The notes: generated from the sequence alone by a model not told the origin. 64,000 nt of DNA from Ruminococcus sp. Phil11 (GCA_001940925.1 MSGZ01000041.1:1-64000), one strand, 5' to 3'; shown: positions 19,431-29,564, counted from the stretch's first letter. Program-made: numbers and translations.

Positions 19431-20312
19431 CTATTCTCTTGTGACCGGCGTATAGCAGTGCGGACGGCGGTCACGGAAAAGACCCCAGTCCAGCTTGCCC
19501 TGCGCAATCGCATCCAGATCGTAGGTCTGCATCAGCACTGTCTCCGATTCGCGGTCGGCCTGCACCGCAACGGCACCGGTCTCCGTCGTCAGGAACGAGG
19601 AACCGTAAAACCGCAGCGCAGATTCCTGCATCCCGTTTTCCGCGCACGGCTGAACAATCTCCAGCCCGACGCGGTTTGCTGCAATCACAGGCGTCATGTT
19701 GCATGCGGCATGCCCCTGCATACAGGTCTGCCAGTGCGGCTCACTGTCTGTTTCAAGAATCGGCTCTGCACCGATCGCAGTCGGATAAAACAGCAGCTCT
19801 GCGCCGTTCAGCACCAGCGAGCGCGCCGTCTCCGGGAACCACTGATCCCAGCAGATGCCGACGCCGATCGTTGCATAACGGGTTTTCCATGTCAGGAATC
19901 CGGTGTTGCCCGGTGTAAAATAAAACTTCTCCTGATAATAATGATCGTCCGGAATATGCGTCTTGCGGTAAACGCCGAGCAGCGTGCCGTCCGCATCAAT
20001 GACAGCAGCGGAGTTGAACAGCCGGTCGCCGTCCCGCTCGTAGAAGCTGACCGGCAGCACGACCGCAAGCTCCCTTGCGAGCTCCATGCAGCGGCGAACC
20101 GCGGGGTTCTCCTCGGTTTTCTGCGCAAATGCGTAGTATTCATACCGTCGCTCCTGACAGAAATACTGCCGCTCGAACAGCTCCGGCAGCAGAATGATCT
20201 GTGCGCCGTCCGCGGCTGCCCTGCGGATCATGCGCTCCGCCTTTGCAAGGCTCTCCGCAGGATCCGGACTGCACTGCATCTGCACGGCAGCGGCTGTGAC
20301 AAGTCTGCTCAT
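19431..20312 (-). CDS. aguB: N-carbamoylputrescine amidase (nitrilase superfamily)
   Basis: 293 residues with the nitrilase triad: Glu44 in 'LLPELF', Lys117 in 'YRKTHIPDD' and Cys154 in 'GVGICWDQWFPE'. The family features 'SFYERDGDRLFNSAAVIDADG' and 'ESALRFYGSSF' match AguB, which hydrolyses N-carbamoylputrescine to putrescine, CO2 and ammonia. No agmatine deiminase is in the window, which is unusual because aguA is normally adjacent. It starts inside the stop of the preceding gene (4-nt overlap), placing it at the tail of the V-ATPase operon. Confidence 0.92.
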   Translation of the reverse strand: MSRLVTAAAVQMQCSPDPAESLAKAERMIRRAAADGAQIILLPELFERQYFCQERRYEYYAFAQKTEENPAVRRCMELARELAVVLPVSFYERDGDRLFNSAAVIDADGTLLGVYRKTHIPDDHYYQEKFYFTPGNTGFLTWKTRYATIGVGICWDQWFPETARSLVLNGAELLFYPTAIGAEPILETDSEPHWQTCMQGHAACNMTPVIAANRVGLEIVQPCAENGMQESALRFYGSSFLTTETGAVAVQADRESETVLMQTYDLDAIAQGKLDWGLFRDRRPHCYTPVTRE

Positions 20313-20809
20313 TCCGTATCGCTCCTTTTCTGATAAAATGTGATCGAAAAGCCCAATTCGCCCGCGATCTCATAACCGGTCTCAAAGACAAATTCCCGCG
20401 CCGGGAACAGCAGCTTCAGACGCTGCCCCCAGTGATACCGCAGGCAGTCCGTGAAGGCGGTCAACACGGCTTCGTCATCCATGAGCGGCGAACCGGTATT
20501 CCCGAAAAAGTCGCCGACCGACCACGCATTGACCCAGCGTTCTATTTCAGCGCAGTCGCCGTGAAACCGCTGCTCCAGTTCGCGGTACGAGGCTTCGTCA
20601 AATGCAGGCGGCATGACTGCCGTCAGGAACACGCAGTCCCCGAACAGCGTGAAATCCGGCGCAAGGAAATGTGCGGCGGCGATCATGCCGTCAACCGCAT
20701 TCTTTTCCGGTGCGTATTCAAACAAAGACAGCGCACCGCCGGTAAACTGCTGACAGAGGGCTGTGCGCTGTGCGGGCGGGATCAGCCCGTCATATATTTT
20801 CATGCTCAT
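20309..20809 (-). CDS. Hypothetical protein coupled to the V-ATPase operon
   Basis: 166 residues, no signal peptide or membrane segment. I do not recognise the family. It contains segments such as 'LAPDFTLFGDCVFL' and a region rich in aromatic residues. It overlaps both neighbours by 4 nt (ATGA junctions with atpD upstream and aguB downstream), so all three are translated together. No function is proposed. Confidence 0.75.
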   Translation of the reverse strand: MSMKIYDGLIPPAQRTALCQQFTGGALSLFEYAPEKNAVDGMIAAAHFLAPDFTLFGDCVFLTAVMPPAFDEASYRELEQRFHGDCAEIERWVNAWSVGDFFGNTGSPLMDDEAVLTAFTDCLRYHWGQRLKLLFPAREFVFETGYEIAGELGFSITFYQKRSDTE

Positions 20810-21420
20810 GTTTTCTTGGTCGCCTTGATGATCTTCATGCGGGTGAACTCCTCGCGCTCCTTATCCTCCAGCGCATCGGAGATCGTGCGGATAATGGCGG
20901 AATAACGCGGGATCAGCACATTTTTCAGCGCATTTGCTCTGCGCTGCGTCGCGGAGATCGCCGTCGCCAGACGGAACACGCCGTTATCGACCTCCGCCAG
21001 CATCAGCGTCATATTCCGCACCCTGACAAAGGCGGCATAGGCCTCGTCCAGCTGCACGTTCGTGTCAAGGAAGCCGTAGGGGATCTTCTGCCCGATCGCC
21101 TCCTCATGTGTGATGATCGGGATCTCCACGCCCATGACGCTCCGCGTTTCGAGCTGAATGCTGTTGTCGACCGGCACGGCATTGACAAACCGGCCGATGA
21201 CGCCGAGCGTGATATTCGCTTCCTGCAGCTCCGCATAGGCCGTTTCGTAGGTCTTTTCAATGGAGCCGCGCAGCTCCTTTGCGCGCTCGACCAGCTGCAT
21301 CAGCTCACGGATCAGCACATTGCGCTTGCGGTCCATGAGGTCATAGCCGAGCTTGGAAAGTGCCAGAGACCGCTTTGCCGCCATCAGATTTCCTTTTGTC
21401 GGGAATACCTGATCAGCCAT
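20806..21420 (-). CDS. atpD: V-type ATP synthase subunit D
   Basis: About 204 residues from the ATG at 21420 (a GTG nine nt upstream, at 21429, is an alternative). The start '[19 protein letters not shown]' and the long antiparallel coiled coil with '[12 protein letters not shown]' are typical of the central-stalk D subunit that rotates within the A3B3 head. It overlaps the end of atpB. Confidence 0.95.
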   Translation of the reverse strand: MADQVFPTKGNLMAAKRSLALSKLGYDLMDRKRNVLIRELMQLVERAKELRGSIEKTYETAYAELQEANITLGVIGRFVNAVPVDNSIQLETRSVMGVEIPIITHEEAIGQKIPYGFLDTNVQLDEAYAAFVRVRNMTLMLAEVDNGVFRLATAISATQRRANALKNVLIPRYSAIIRTISDALEDKEREEFTRMKIIKATKKT

Positions 21421-22831
21421 TGCGTTCACTTACCTTTCTGACAAGCGTCTTTGCCGCCTCGGGATCATAATGCGCATTCAGCACGGTATCATCCACGCGG
21501 TCGAGTGCCAATTTCGGCAGCAGAGACAGCAGCGTCCAGCCGAGCTCCAGTGTTTCCTCCATAGAGCGGTTCTCGGTAAAGCCCTGCGAGAGGAAGCATT
21601 TTTCAAAGTATTTGCCGAATTCCAGATAGTTCTTGTCCAGTGCGGAGAGCTCCTCCTCACCGATGACGGATGCCAGCGAGCGCGCATCCTGCACCTGCGC
21701 ATAGGACGCAAAGAGCTGGTTCGCGACTGCCGCATGGTCGGCTCTGGTGTAGCCCTCGCCGATGCCGTCCTTCATCAGACGGGACAGCGACGGCAGCACG
21801 GAGATCGGCGGATAGATGCCGCCCTGCTCAAGGCCTCTGTCCAGAACGATCTGACCCTCGGTGATGTAGCCGGTCAGGTCGGGGACAGGGTGCGTGATAT
21901 CATCGTTCGGCATGGTCAGGATCGGGAGCTGCGTCACGCTGCCCTCAATGCCCTCAATGATGCCTGCACGCTCATAGAGCGAGGCAAGGTCGGAGTAGAG
22001 GTAGCCAGGGAAGCCCTTTCTGCCCGGGATCTCACCCTTCGAGGACGAGAACTCGCGCAGTGCCTCCGCATAAGCCGTCATGTCGGTCATAACGACGAGG
22101 ATATGCTTATGCTTTTCGTAGGCCAGATACTCCGCGGCAGTCAGTGCACAGCGCGGGGTAATGATGCGCTCAACGATCGGGTCGTTCGCGAGGTTCAGGA
22201 ACATGACGACATTCTGCAGAACGCCGCTTTCCGCAAAGCTGCGGCGGAAATAATCCGCAACGTCATTCTGGATGCCCATGGCCGCAAACACGACCGCAAA
22301 CTCCGCACCGGAATCCTTCGCGATCTTCGCCTGCTGTACGATCTGCACGGCAAGCTTGTTGTGCGAAAGTCCCGTTCCGGAGAAAATCGGCAGCTTCTGG
22401 CCGCGGATCAGCGTCATCAGACAGTCGATCGAGGAGATGCCGGTCTGGATATAGTTGCGGGGGTACTGGCGGGAGACCGGGTTCAGCGGCGCACCGTTGA
22501 TATCCCCGAACTTCTCCGGCATGACCTCACCGAGACCGTCGGCGGGTCTGCCCGCACCGGTGAACACTCTGCCGAGCAGATCGTCGGAGAGCGGCATTTC
22601 CATCGGACGGCCGGTGAACTGCGTGCGCGTATTCGTCAGGGACAGTCCGTGCGTGCCCTCAAACACCTGCAAAATCGCCTTGTCGCCCTCAAGCATGGCG
22701 ACGCGGCCGGTGCGCTCGGTGCCGTCATCCAGCACGATGCGCGCCATTTCGTCGAACTGTGCGCCCTCCACATGATCGAGCACGACCAAAGAGCCGCTGA
22801 TGCTGTGAAGCCCGAAATATTGCAGACTCAT
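21413..22831 (-). CDS. atpB: V-type ATP synthase subunit B (non-catalytic)
   Basis: 472 residues. It is the regulatory B subunit, shown by a P-loop-like but degenerate '[15 protein letters not shown]' and the ATP-synthase beta-family signature '[14 protein letters not shown]'. It alternates with subunit A in the head. It starts 3 nt after the atpA stop with AAGGAGG located in the end of atpA. Confidence 0.97.
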   Translation of the reverse strand: MSLQYFGLHSISGSLVVLDHVEGAQFDEMARIVLDDGTERTGRVAMLEGDKAILQVFEGTHGLSLTNTRTQFTGRPMEMPLSDDLLGRVFTGAGRPADGLGEVMPEKFGDINGAPLNPVSRQYPRNYIQTGISSIDCLMTLIRGQKLPIFSGTGLSHNKLAVQIVQQAKIAKDSGAEFAVVFAAMGIQNDVADYFRRSFAESGVLQNVVMFLNLANDPIVERIITPRCALTAAEYLAYEKHKHILVVMTDMTAYAEALREFSSSKGEIPGRKGFPGYLYSDLASLYERAGIIEGIEGSVTQLPILTMPNDDITHPVPDLTGYITEGQIVLDRGLEQGGIYPPISVLPSLSRLMKDGIGEGYTRADHAAVANQLFASYAQVQDARSLASVIGEEELSALDKNYLEFGKYFEKCFLSQGFTENRSMEETLELGWTLLSLLPKLALDRVDDTVLNAHYDPEAAKTLVRKVSERNG

Positions 22832-22834
22832 GGG

Positions 22835-24610
22835 TTACAGCACCTCCTTTTTCTGTGCGCGGAGCGCATCGAGCATTCCGTCAATCTGACGGGTCAGCGC
22901 GTCAAAACGCTGCAGCTCGTGGTTCGGAATGTCATATTTGACCTTGATGACCAGCTCCATCACGCCGCTGGACTTGATCGCATCGAGATCGACATGCTCT
23001 GCGAGCAGTGCCTTCGTGCGGTGATACACATGCAAAATCAGCTCCATCATACGGAACTGCTTGTCCAGCGGGACATAGGTGTCCTCTGCATGATAGGCAT
23101 TCTGCTGCAAAAATCCGACACGGATCAGACGCGCGATCTCAATGACGAGCTTCTGGTCATCCGGCAGCACATCGGAGCCGATCAGGCGGACGATGTCCAT
23201 GAGCGACTGCTCCTCCTTCAGCAGTGCGCTGATCTCGGTGCGGTACTCATTGAACTTGATATCGACCTGCTTTTCATAGTACGGTGCGAGATCGTCAAGA
23301 TACTCGCTGTAGCTCATGTTCCAGTTGATCGCCGGATAGTGCCGGGCGTAGGCCAGTGCCTTGTCCAGACCCCAGAAGCAGCGCACAAAGCGGCGCGTAT
23401 TCTGCGTGACCGGCTCGGAAAAGTCAGAGCCCTGCGGCGAAACTGCACCGATAACGGTGACGCTGCCCTCTCTGCCGCTGAGGGTCTCGTATGCGCCGGT
23501 GCGCTCGTAGAACTCGGACAGTCTGGACGGCAGATAGGCCGGATAGCCTTCCTCGGCGGGCATCTCCTCCAGACGGCCGGAGATCTCGCGCAGTGCCTCC
23601 GCCCAGCGGGAGGTCGAATCTGCCATGATCGCGATGTGGTAGCCCATGTCGCGGTAATATTCCGCCAGCGTGATGCCGGTGTAAATGGACGCCTCACGCG
23701 CCGCGACCGGCATATTCGAGGTGTTGGCGATCAGCACGGTGCGCTCCATCAGGGATTTGCCCGTGCGCGGGTCCTTCAGTGCGGTGAATTCCTCAAGCAC
23801 CTGCGTCATTTCGTTGCCGCGTTCGCCGCAGCCGATATAGACGATGATATCCGCATCGCACCATTTTGCGATCTGGTGCTGGGTCATGGTCTTGCCGGTA
23901 CCGAAGCCGCCCGGAATCGCCGCTGTGCCGCCTCTTGCAATCGGGAACAGCGTGTCCAGCACACGCTGTCCGGTAATCATCGGTCTGGACGGTGCAAGCC
24001 GTCTGGCAGCAGGTCTTGCGCGGCGGATCGGCCACTTCTGGCAGAGCGTCAGGGAATGCACCCGGCCTGCGGCGTCCTCAATACGGACGATCTCGTCATT
24101 GACCTTATATTTTCCGCTCGGCGCGGCAAAGACGACCTTGCCGGAGAGCGTCGGCGGGATCATGCAGAGGTGCAGGATCGCAGAAGTCTCCGGGCAGGAA
24201 GCGTATGCCTCACCCGGCTGCATCATCGTTCCGACTTTGACCTTGACATCAACATCGTATTCTTTTTCGGTATCAAGAATCGGCACATCCAGCCCGTCTC
24301 CGATGAAGGCACCGGAGGCATTTTCCAGTGCACGGAGCGGGCGTTCGATGCCGTCAAAGATATTCGTCAGGATGCCGGGGCCGAGCGTCACGGACATCGG
24401 TGCGCCGGTCGGCTCGACAGGTTCGCCGGTCTGAAGTCCGGAGGTGCTCTCATAGACCTGAATCGTTGTTTCGGTATCCGTCAGACCGATGACCTCACCG
24501 ATCAGACGCCGGTTGCCGACATAGACCATTTCCATCATGGAAAACACATTGGTATTGCGGATCTTGACGACAGGGCCGTTGACGCTGTAAATAACCGGAT
24601 TCTGCATCAT
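22835..24610 (-). CDS. atpA: V-type ATP synthase subunit A (catalytic)
   Basis: 591 residues, full length, with Walker A GGFGTGKT at 234-241, the A-type non-homologous insert before it and 'MADSTSRWAEALREISGRL' downstream. It hydrolyses or makes ATP at the A/B interface. An antisense frame of more than 1000 codons across atpA/atpB is a composition artefact. The start is either of two adjacent ATGs overlapping the atpE stop. Confidence 0.98.
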   Translation of the reverse strand: MMQNPVIYSVNGPVVKIRNTNVFSMMEMVYVGNRRLIGEVIGLTDTETTIQVYESTSGLQTGEPVEPTGAPMSVTLGPGILTNIFDGIERPLRALENASGAFIGDGLDVPILDTEKEYDVDVKVKVGTMMQPGEAYASCPETSAILHLCMIPPTLSGKVVFAAPSGKYKVNDEIVRIEDAAGRVHSLTLCQKWPIRRARPAARRLAPSRPMITGQRVLDTLFPIARGGTAAIPGGFGTGKTMTQHQIAKWCDADIIVYIGCGERGNEMTQVLEEFTALKDPRTGKSLMERTVLIANTSNMPVAAREASIYTGITLAEYYRDMGYHIAIMADSTSRWAEALREISGRLEEMPAEEGYPAYLPSRLSEFYERTGAYETLSGREGSVTVIGAVSPQGSDFSEPVTQNTRRFVRCFWGLDKALAYARHYPAINWNMSYSEYLDDLAPYYEKQVDIKFNEYRTEISALLKEEQSLMDIVRLIGSDVLPDDQKLVIEIARLIRVGFLQQNAYHAEDTYVPLDKQFRMMELILHVYHRTKALLAEHVDLDAIKSSGVMELVIKVKYDIPNHELQRFDALTRQIDGMLDALRAQKKEVL

Positions 24611-25197
24611 TCGTCCCCCCTGTCGATCTTATGATTGCGGTAAAAATTACGGAACTGCTCCGAAAAAGCCTCATCGAGCGTATGGTTCCGGCAGCGTCTG
24701 CCGTCCGCGGAGAGCACGGAGAGCCCGCCGAGCAGAATGCTCTTATCCGCACGGAAGCTGACCGGAACGGAAACTGCCTGACGCAGCTCCTCCTGCAGCG
24801 GAAGATCGGCCTCACGCAGCAGAATCACGGCGTTTTCCTCCGGTGTATTCTGTTCGAGCAGCTTTTTCAGCCACGGCAGATAATCCGCCGATGCCGTAAA
24901 TGCAGTCAGCTTTTCCCGCAATGCTGCAAACAGCCCCATCAGGAGCGACTGCCGGCGGCTGAGCAGCGTCGTCTTGCTGCGGTATCCGACCTGCGACATC
25001 CGTTTCTGATATTTCGCAGTAATGCGGGCGCGTGCACCTGCAATGGTATGCTCTGCATCCGCCTTGCAGCGTGTTTCGGCTTCCAGCAGGATCTGTTCCG
25101 CCTCCTGCTGTGCCTCGCGCTCCTCCTGTGCGATCGCCGCATCCGTGCTGCGGCTGACCGATTCCATAAACTGCGTAAGCTTCTGATTTGCGTCCAT
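24607..25197 (-). CDS. atpE: V-type ATP synthase subunit E (peripheral stalk)
   Basis: 196 residues from the ATG at 25197 with AAGGA upstream; an in-frame start 36 nt earlier lacks support. The N-terminal half is an Ala/Glu-rich coiled coil ('EEREAQQEAEQILLEAETR') and the C-terminal half a globular domain, as in the E subunit that forms the peripheral stalk with H/G. Confidence 0.9.
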   Translation of the reverse strand: MDANQKLTQFMESVSRSTDAAIAQEEREAQQEAEQILLEAETRCKADAEHTIAGARARITAKYQKRMSQVGYRSKTTLLSRRQSLLMGLFAALREKLTAFTASADYLPWLKKLLEQNTPEENAVILLREADLPLQEELRQAVSVPVSFRADKSILLGGLSVLSADGRRCRNHTLDEAFSEQFRNFYRNHKIDRGDE

Positions 25198-25259
25198 TTC
25201 AAACCAATCCTTATAAACAGGTGCACGGAGCAAAGCGCATCCCCGCTCCGCGCACGGTT

Positions 25260-25568
25260 TTATATGTGGATCCCGACCGTCTCCGCCAGATAGCGGGAGA
25301 TCGCAGCGGTCATATCCGAATTGCCGTGCCGGTCGGGGATCACGACGAGCAGCGGCGCAGCCACATGCGTTTTCAGCTCCAGCACCTCTGCCTCACAGAG
25401 CGCGGCCAGCTTCTCGGTGATGAGAACGACCGCAATGTCCTCCGTGTGCATCGCTTTGCTGATCACTGCAAGCGTTTCTTCGCGGGTATGCACAAGCTCG
25501 CCCTCAAATCCGGCGAGGCGCATCCCCATGAGCGTATCGGTATTGTCGCTGATGACGAAGCCGCGCAT
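25260..25568 (-). CDS. atpF: V-type ATP synthase subunit F
   Basis: 102 residues, beginning 'MRGFVISDNTDTLMGMRLAG', with 'VVLITEKLA' and 'PLLVVIPDRHG'. This is the Rossmann-like F subunit of the central stalk. Its ATG overlaps the atpK stop (TGATG). Confidence 0.93.
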   Translation of the reverse strand: MRGFVISDNTDTLMGMRLAGFEGELVHTREETLAVISKAMHTEDIAVVLITEKLAALCEAEVLELKTHVAAPLLVVIPDRHGNSDMTAAISRYLAETVGIHI

Positions 25569-26011
25569 CAGCCCAGCTTACCGATGATCAGGATCGCGAT
25601 CAGGGTGCCGTAGATACCGACGCCTTCGCCCAGCGCGACGAAGATCAGAGCCTTTGCAAAGGACTTCGGATCCTCAGCCAGTGCACCGATCGCAGCCGGA
25701 GCCGCGTTTCCGACGGCGATGCCGCAGCCGATCGAGCCGATGCCGACCGCCAGAGCCGCTGCCAGATAGCCGAGGCCGTTCGAGGATGCGGATGCCGCAG
25801 CCTGTGCCGTATCCGCGGAGACAAAGCCGCCGACCGGCAGCGCGATCGCTGCCAGCATAACGGCGCCGAATGCGCAGAGATTCGTGATCATTGCACGGCG
25901 CATGGAGCGGCCGTCCTTCTTCTTTTTGATTGCCGCATAGACCGGCAGGGAAAGCAGTGCCACGATCAGCAGCGGCAGCAGGATCAGTTCCGCGATTTCA
26001 AAAACAGACAT
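25568..26011 (-). CDS. atpK: V-type ATP synthase subunit K (proteolipid, c-ring)
   Basis: 147 residues with four predicted membrane helices (about 5-27, 43-63, 80-110, 119-145). The ion-carrying carboxylate is Glu129 in 'ALGEGVGIYG'. The preceding helix reads 'GIGSIGCGIAVGNAAPA', with Cys where Na+-type rings usually have Gln, and a Gly follows Glu129 instead of Ser/Thr. Both features hint at H+ rather than Na+ use. GGAGG precedes the ATG. Confidence 0.93.
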   Translation of the reverse strand: MSVFEIAELILLPLLIVALLSLPVYAAIKKKKDGRSMRRAMITNLCAFGAVMLAAIALPVGGFVSADTAQAAASASSNGLGYLAAALAVGIGSIGCGIAVGNAAPAAIGALAEDPKSFAKALIFVALGEGVGIYGTLIAILIIGKLG

Positions 26012-26028
26012 GGGATATACCTCCTAAA

Positions 26029-27996
26029 TTATGCTTTTGCAGTCTGCTCGGACTGCTTTTTTTCGGAAAAATCATCAAAGCTGACGGAGATCGGCGTAAA
26101 CGGTTTGCCGTCGCCGTCGTAGCAGCGGGAGAAGATCTCGTAGAATTCCAGACGCATGACCTGAATGCCGACGATCAGTCCCTCAAAGCCCATGACAATG
26201 ATATTGCCGATGATGACGGTCAGAATGGATTTGTGATCCTTGCCGATCATTTCGGCGATCGTCATGACAACGGCCATAAGGCCTGCGTGGGAGAACACAA
26301 AGCCGCCCACACGGATAAAGGAGATCGTATTCGAGGTATAGCCGAGCAGGAATTCAAAGCACTCGAAGAAGTTGCCGGCAATGAAATCCGCAATCCCCTC
26401 CGATTCGTAATGCTTATGTGCCATCCAGTGGCCGAGCGGTTCGCGGAAGAACATCAGCAGCAGCGTCACGACAAGGATCGTGACGGCCGCGCCCTTCGGC
26501 ATCAGCTGCTTTCCGGTCACGATGCCGACGATCAGCAGCATGACGGTCGCGAAGAACGCAAGTCCCGCGATGCCGTTGTTTCCGAACACCGCCTCCGTAA
26601 AGTTGCGCCGCCGCAGGTTCACGGCAATGTTGATGAGCATGGATACGATGATGATGCACGCGCCGAGCCCGATCGCGCCGTAAACAAAGACGTTCATGTT
26701 TTCCATGGCCTTCAGCGGCAGGAACGGAATGCCGGTGCGTTCCCAGAGCGGATCAAGTGCTTCCTCAAAGCCGAATACCGAACCGTACAGCGCACCGAAT
26801 ACCGCACTGGATACGCCGATGCGCGTCATGACGCCGCCGAGCTGTATCCCCTTCTTCTTATCGAGGAACAGGCCGATCAGCGCGAGCACAATGCCCTGAC
26901 CGAGGTCTCCGAACATAATGCCGAACAGCAGCGTGTACGTGATCGCGACAAAGGTTGTCGGGTTGTAGCCGTTGTAATTCGGCAGGCCGTACATTTCCAC
27001 GAACATCGAGAACGGCCTGGAGAACCAGCCGTTTTTCAGGCGGACAGGCGGCTGGACTTTGGAATCCGCCCACGGCGCCTCGTAGGTCACGCTGATCTCC
27101 GGCACCTTGTCGATGCACTTTTTGAAGGCTTCCTTCTCCGAGACCGGCACATAGCCCATGAGGCTGAATTTGTCCGCTGTCAGAATGCACTGCGAACGCA
27201 GCTTCCAGATCTCGCTTTCGTACTTTGCAAAGCGGTACATTCTGCCGAGCAGTTCCGATTCCGCTTCATAGATGCCGTCCTCAGCCTTTTCGAGCTTTTC
27301 GAGCTCGGCCTTCCGCTCCGTCAGCTTGATCTGCAGATCGGCCATGGCCTGCTCCGGCGTACCGGAGATATCTTCCGGCAGCTCGTAGCGTTCAAACAGC
27401 AGTCCCTTCATGATCGCGTCGGCAGACATGATCCTGTCCTCGGCCGCGAAGTAAAAGCCCCACACATATTCATGCGCGGTGTGATACGCCTGGAAAATAA
27501 AGCCTGCGTCGCTGTAAAATTCCAGCTTCTGCAGATTTTCCTCCGGCATCCTGCCGAAACGGTAAAGAATGTGTTTGCATCGGGTCAGCTCTCCGAGGTC
27601 AAATTCAGAAGGCTGCAGATGCTTCAAATGGATCGCCGCAGACTCATAATCCGCGATCTGCTTGCGTGCGGCATCCAGCTCGCTGCGGACGTCCTTCAGC
27701 TTTCCGGTGATCCGCTCCGTTTCGGAGATGATCTCCTCCGGCGTGAACTCCGCAGGCAGCGGCACCGCATCGGGGTCTGACTTGATCCGCCGCAGGTCGA
27801 GCTCCTGCAGCGCGTGCAGCGGCTCCGCAAACGGATTCGTCAGGCTGCCGGTGCTGCCGGAATCCTCCGTGCTGCCGAGCAGCTTGGATGCGTTCTCAAT
27901 ATGGAACACCTTGCTCCGCAGACAGGCTGTGATCGCTGCATTGAGCTGCGGGAGATCGCCGGCAATGCTGACCAGCTCCAGCTTTTCAATGGACAA
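26029..27996 (-). CDS. atpI: V-type ATP synthase subunit I (membrane stator a-subunit)
   Basis: 655 residues: a soluble, coiled-coil N-terminal half (to about 330) and a C-terminal half with seven to eight membrane helices, including 'NTISFIRVGGFVFSHAGL' with the stator Arg needed for ion translocation. The start codon is TTG at 27996, chosen because GGGAGGTG is correctly spaced and the protein begins with the conserved 'SIEKLELVSI'. It overlaps nothing and follows atpC by 19 nt. Confidence 0.95.
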   Translation of the reverse strand: MSIEKLELVSIAGDLPQLNAAITACLRSKVFHIENASKLLGSTEDSGSTGSLTNPFAEPLHALQELDLRRIKSDPDAVPLPAEFTPEEIISETERITGKLKDVRSELDAARKQIADYESAAIHLKHLQPSEFDLGELTRCKHILYRFGRMPEENLQKLEFYSDAGFIFQAYHTAHEYVWGFYFAAEDRIMSADAIMKGLLFERYELPEDISGTPEQAMADLQIKLTERKAELEKLEKAEDGIYEAESELLGRMYRFAKYESEIWKLRSQCILTADKFSLMGYVPVSEKEAFKKCIDKVPEISVTYEAPWADSKVQPPVRLKNGWFSRPFSMFVEMYGLPNYNGYNPTTFVAITYTLLFGIMFGDLGQGIVLALIGLFLDKKKGIQLGGVMTRIGVSSAVFGALYGSVFGFEEALDPLWERTGIPFLPLKAMENMNVFVYGAIGLGACIIIVSMLINIAVNLRRRNFTEAVFGNNGIAGLAFFATVMLLIVGIVTGKQLMPKGAAVTILVVTLLLMFFREPLGHWMAHKHYESEGIADFIAGNFFECFEFLLGYTSNTISFIRVGGFVFSHAGLMAVVMTIAEMIGKDHKSILTVIIGNIIVMGFEGLIVGIQVMRLEFYEIFSRCYDGDGKPFTPISVSFDDFSEKKQSEQTAKA

Positions 27997-28015
27997 AATA
28001 ACACCTCCCGGGCAT

Positions 28016-29071
28016 TCAGTCCTCCGTGATCAGGAGCGACTGTATATACGGCACGGACTTGCCGTACCGGATTGCTTCGATGATCGTGATGAGGTTCCGC
28101 ACCTCGATCTGATACAGCACATGCACCGCATAAAGACTGACGGCGGCATGGCCGGAAAAATGCAGGGCAGTCCGCGCGCTTTTCCAGCGAAGTGTCTGGA
28201 ATGCGTGCTCCAGCCGGACGGATTCCGGCGTTTCCGCAGAGGAAAGCCCGTCCAGCATTCTGCCGTAGCGTGTGGTCTGCAGCACCTCAATGAATGCGCC
28301 GAGATCGGGGGCGGCATAAAGCTGCTCCATGACCCGCTTCGGCAGGCGGCCGTCGATCGGGAGCATCATCTCCCGGAGCATGTCCTCCTCCACGGAGAAA
28401 ATGCGCTTTAAGCGATAAGCGTTGATGAGGTTGATCAGGTCGATCTGCTCGCCGATCAGCGTTTTGAGCGCGTCAAGGTCATCGCCCTTGACGGTCTCCT
28501 CCGCTTCCTTCAGGATGCGCTCCATGCAGCAGGCGCGCAGGCCGATCTCGCAGGCGGAATAATCCCGGACGATATCGCCCTTGCTGCTGAATTTCCGAAG
28601 CACGGCCGCATAGGGTGTCTGCGCAACGGCTTCGATGATCTCCGCGGGCGTTTCCGCACGCGCAAGCTTTTCCTGCGAAAAGCTGAGATAGGGATCAAGC
28701 CATGCGTCCATCGCGGAGATATACGCCTCCGGGCCGCTGGGGATCAGCTGAATTTTCTTGATGAGCTCCCGGATCTCGTAATCGTAGATGAAGAACCGGA
28801 AGAACGGCGTATGCTGCAAATGCTCCAGACTGCAGAAGTGCAGGCACTGCGTAAACAGGTTGCGGTTCAGCAGCATTTCCAGATAGCCGCGGTGTGTATA
28901 GTTCGGCTCCAGCCCCTGCAAAAGCTCGCCGTAGCCCTCTGTCTCCTTCAGGAACGCGACGATCTCCGCGACGGAATGCATATTCATCAGGTCGCGGTAA
29001 TCGGCGGCGCGGAGCCGGTGGCCGTAGGCGGAGCGGATCGCAGCCATGGTCGCCTGATAATTCTTCGGCAT
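28016..29071 (-). CDS. atpC: V-type ATP synthase subunit C
   Basis: 351 residues, helical, of the V-ATPase C/d family (starts 'MPKNYQATMAAIRSAYG'; contains 'QIDLINLINAYRLKRIF'). It couples the central stalk to the proteolipid ring. It begins 3 nt after the small coiled-coil subunit gene. Its place ahead of atpI is unlike the common order in which C follows E. Confidence 0.92.
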   Translation of the reverse strand: MPKNYQATMAAIRSAYGHRLRAADYRDLMNMHSVAEIVAFLKETEGYGELLQGLEPNYTHRGYLEMLLNRNLFTQCLHFCSLEHLQHTPFFRFFIYDYEIRELIKKIQLIPSGPEAYISAMDAWLDPYLSFSQEKLARAETPAEIIEAVAQTPYAAVLRKFSSKGDIVRDYSACEIGLRACCMERILKEAEETVKGDDLDALKTLIGEQIDLINLINAYRLKRIFSVEEDMLREMMLPIDGRLPKRVMEQLYAAPDLGAFIEVLQTTRYGRMLDGLSSAETPESVRLEHAFQTLRWKSARTALHFSGHAAVSLYAVHVLYQIEVRNLITIIEAIRYGKSVPYIQSLLITED

Positions 29072-29074
29072 GGC

Positions 29075-29395
29075 TTACGCCTCCGCTGCACGCAGGGTCT
29101 CGTCAAACAGGGTATTCAGCAGCGCATCGTGCTGCGTATTGAAATGCCGTTCCATAGCCTCGGACTGGCTCTCATAGCCGGCGCGCAGCTCCGCGATCCT
29201 GCGCTCGCATTCGGTGCGTGCCTGCTCCTCCAGCTCCGTGATCGTATCGCGGGTCTGGTACTTCTGCGCCTGCGCAATCGCGGCAGCCTGCTTTCTGGCG
29301 TCCTCCACGATCTGCGCGCACTTCTGCTTTGAGGCATTGAGGCGGTTTTCGGTCTCGGCATCCAGCTCCAGAATTTTCCGGATTGTCTGATCCAT
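29075..29395 (-). CDS. V-type ATP synthase peripheral-stalk coiled-coil subunit (G/H type)
   Basis: 106 residues from the ATG at 29395 (AAAGGAG upstream). It is almost entirely a charged coiled coil ('SKQKCAQIVEDARKQAAAIA'), as in the subunit that pairs with E. A longer frame to 29980 has no coding character in its first part and crosses the promoter. It is the first gene of the V-ATPase operon. Confidence 0.88.
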   Translation of the reverse strand: MDQTIRKILELDAETENRLNASKQKCAQIVEDARKQAAAIAQAQKYQTRDTITELEEQARTECERRIAELRAGYESQSEAMERHFNTQHDALLNTLFDETLRAAEA

Positions 29396-29564
29396 TGACG
29401 CCGCTCCTTTCTGTATTGCCGTGATTTTTATGCAAATCGTACAAGGAACTCCTTTGAAAATTGCCGGTTCCGCAAAATACACGGCCGTTTTTGCGCAGCC
29501 GTTTCCGTCTTTCCGGAGTTTTCTTCGGAAATCTGCACAAACACGAACATTCAAATATAGAGTC

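Noticed and set aside
21470..24634. Open frame of more than 1000 codons antisense to atpA and atpB
   Set aside because: It arises from GC-rich third positions opposite two strongly conserved genes; it has no homology or start signals.
25930..27780. 616-codon frame antisense to atpI/atpK
   Set aside because: Composition shadow rich in Arg, His and Asp, opposite a clear V-ATPase gene.
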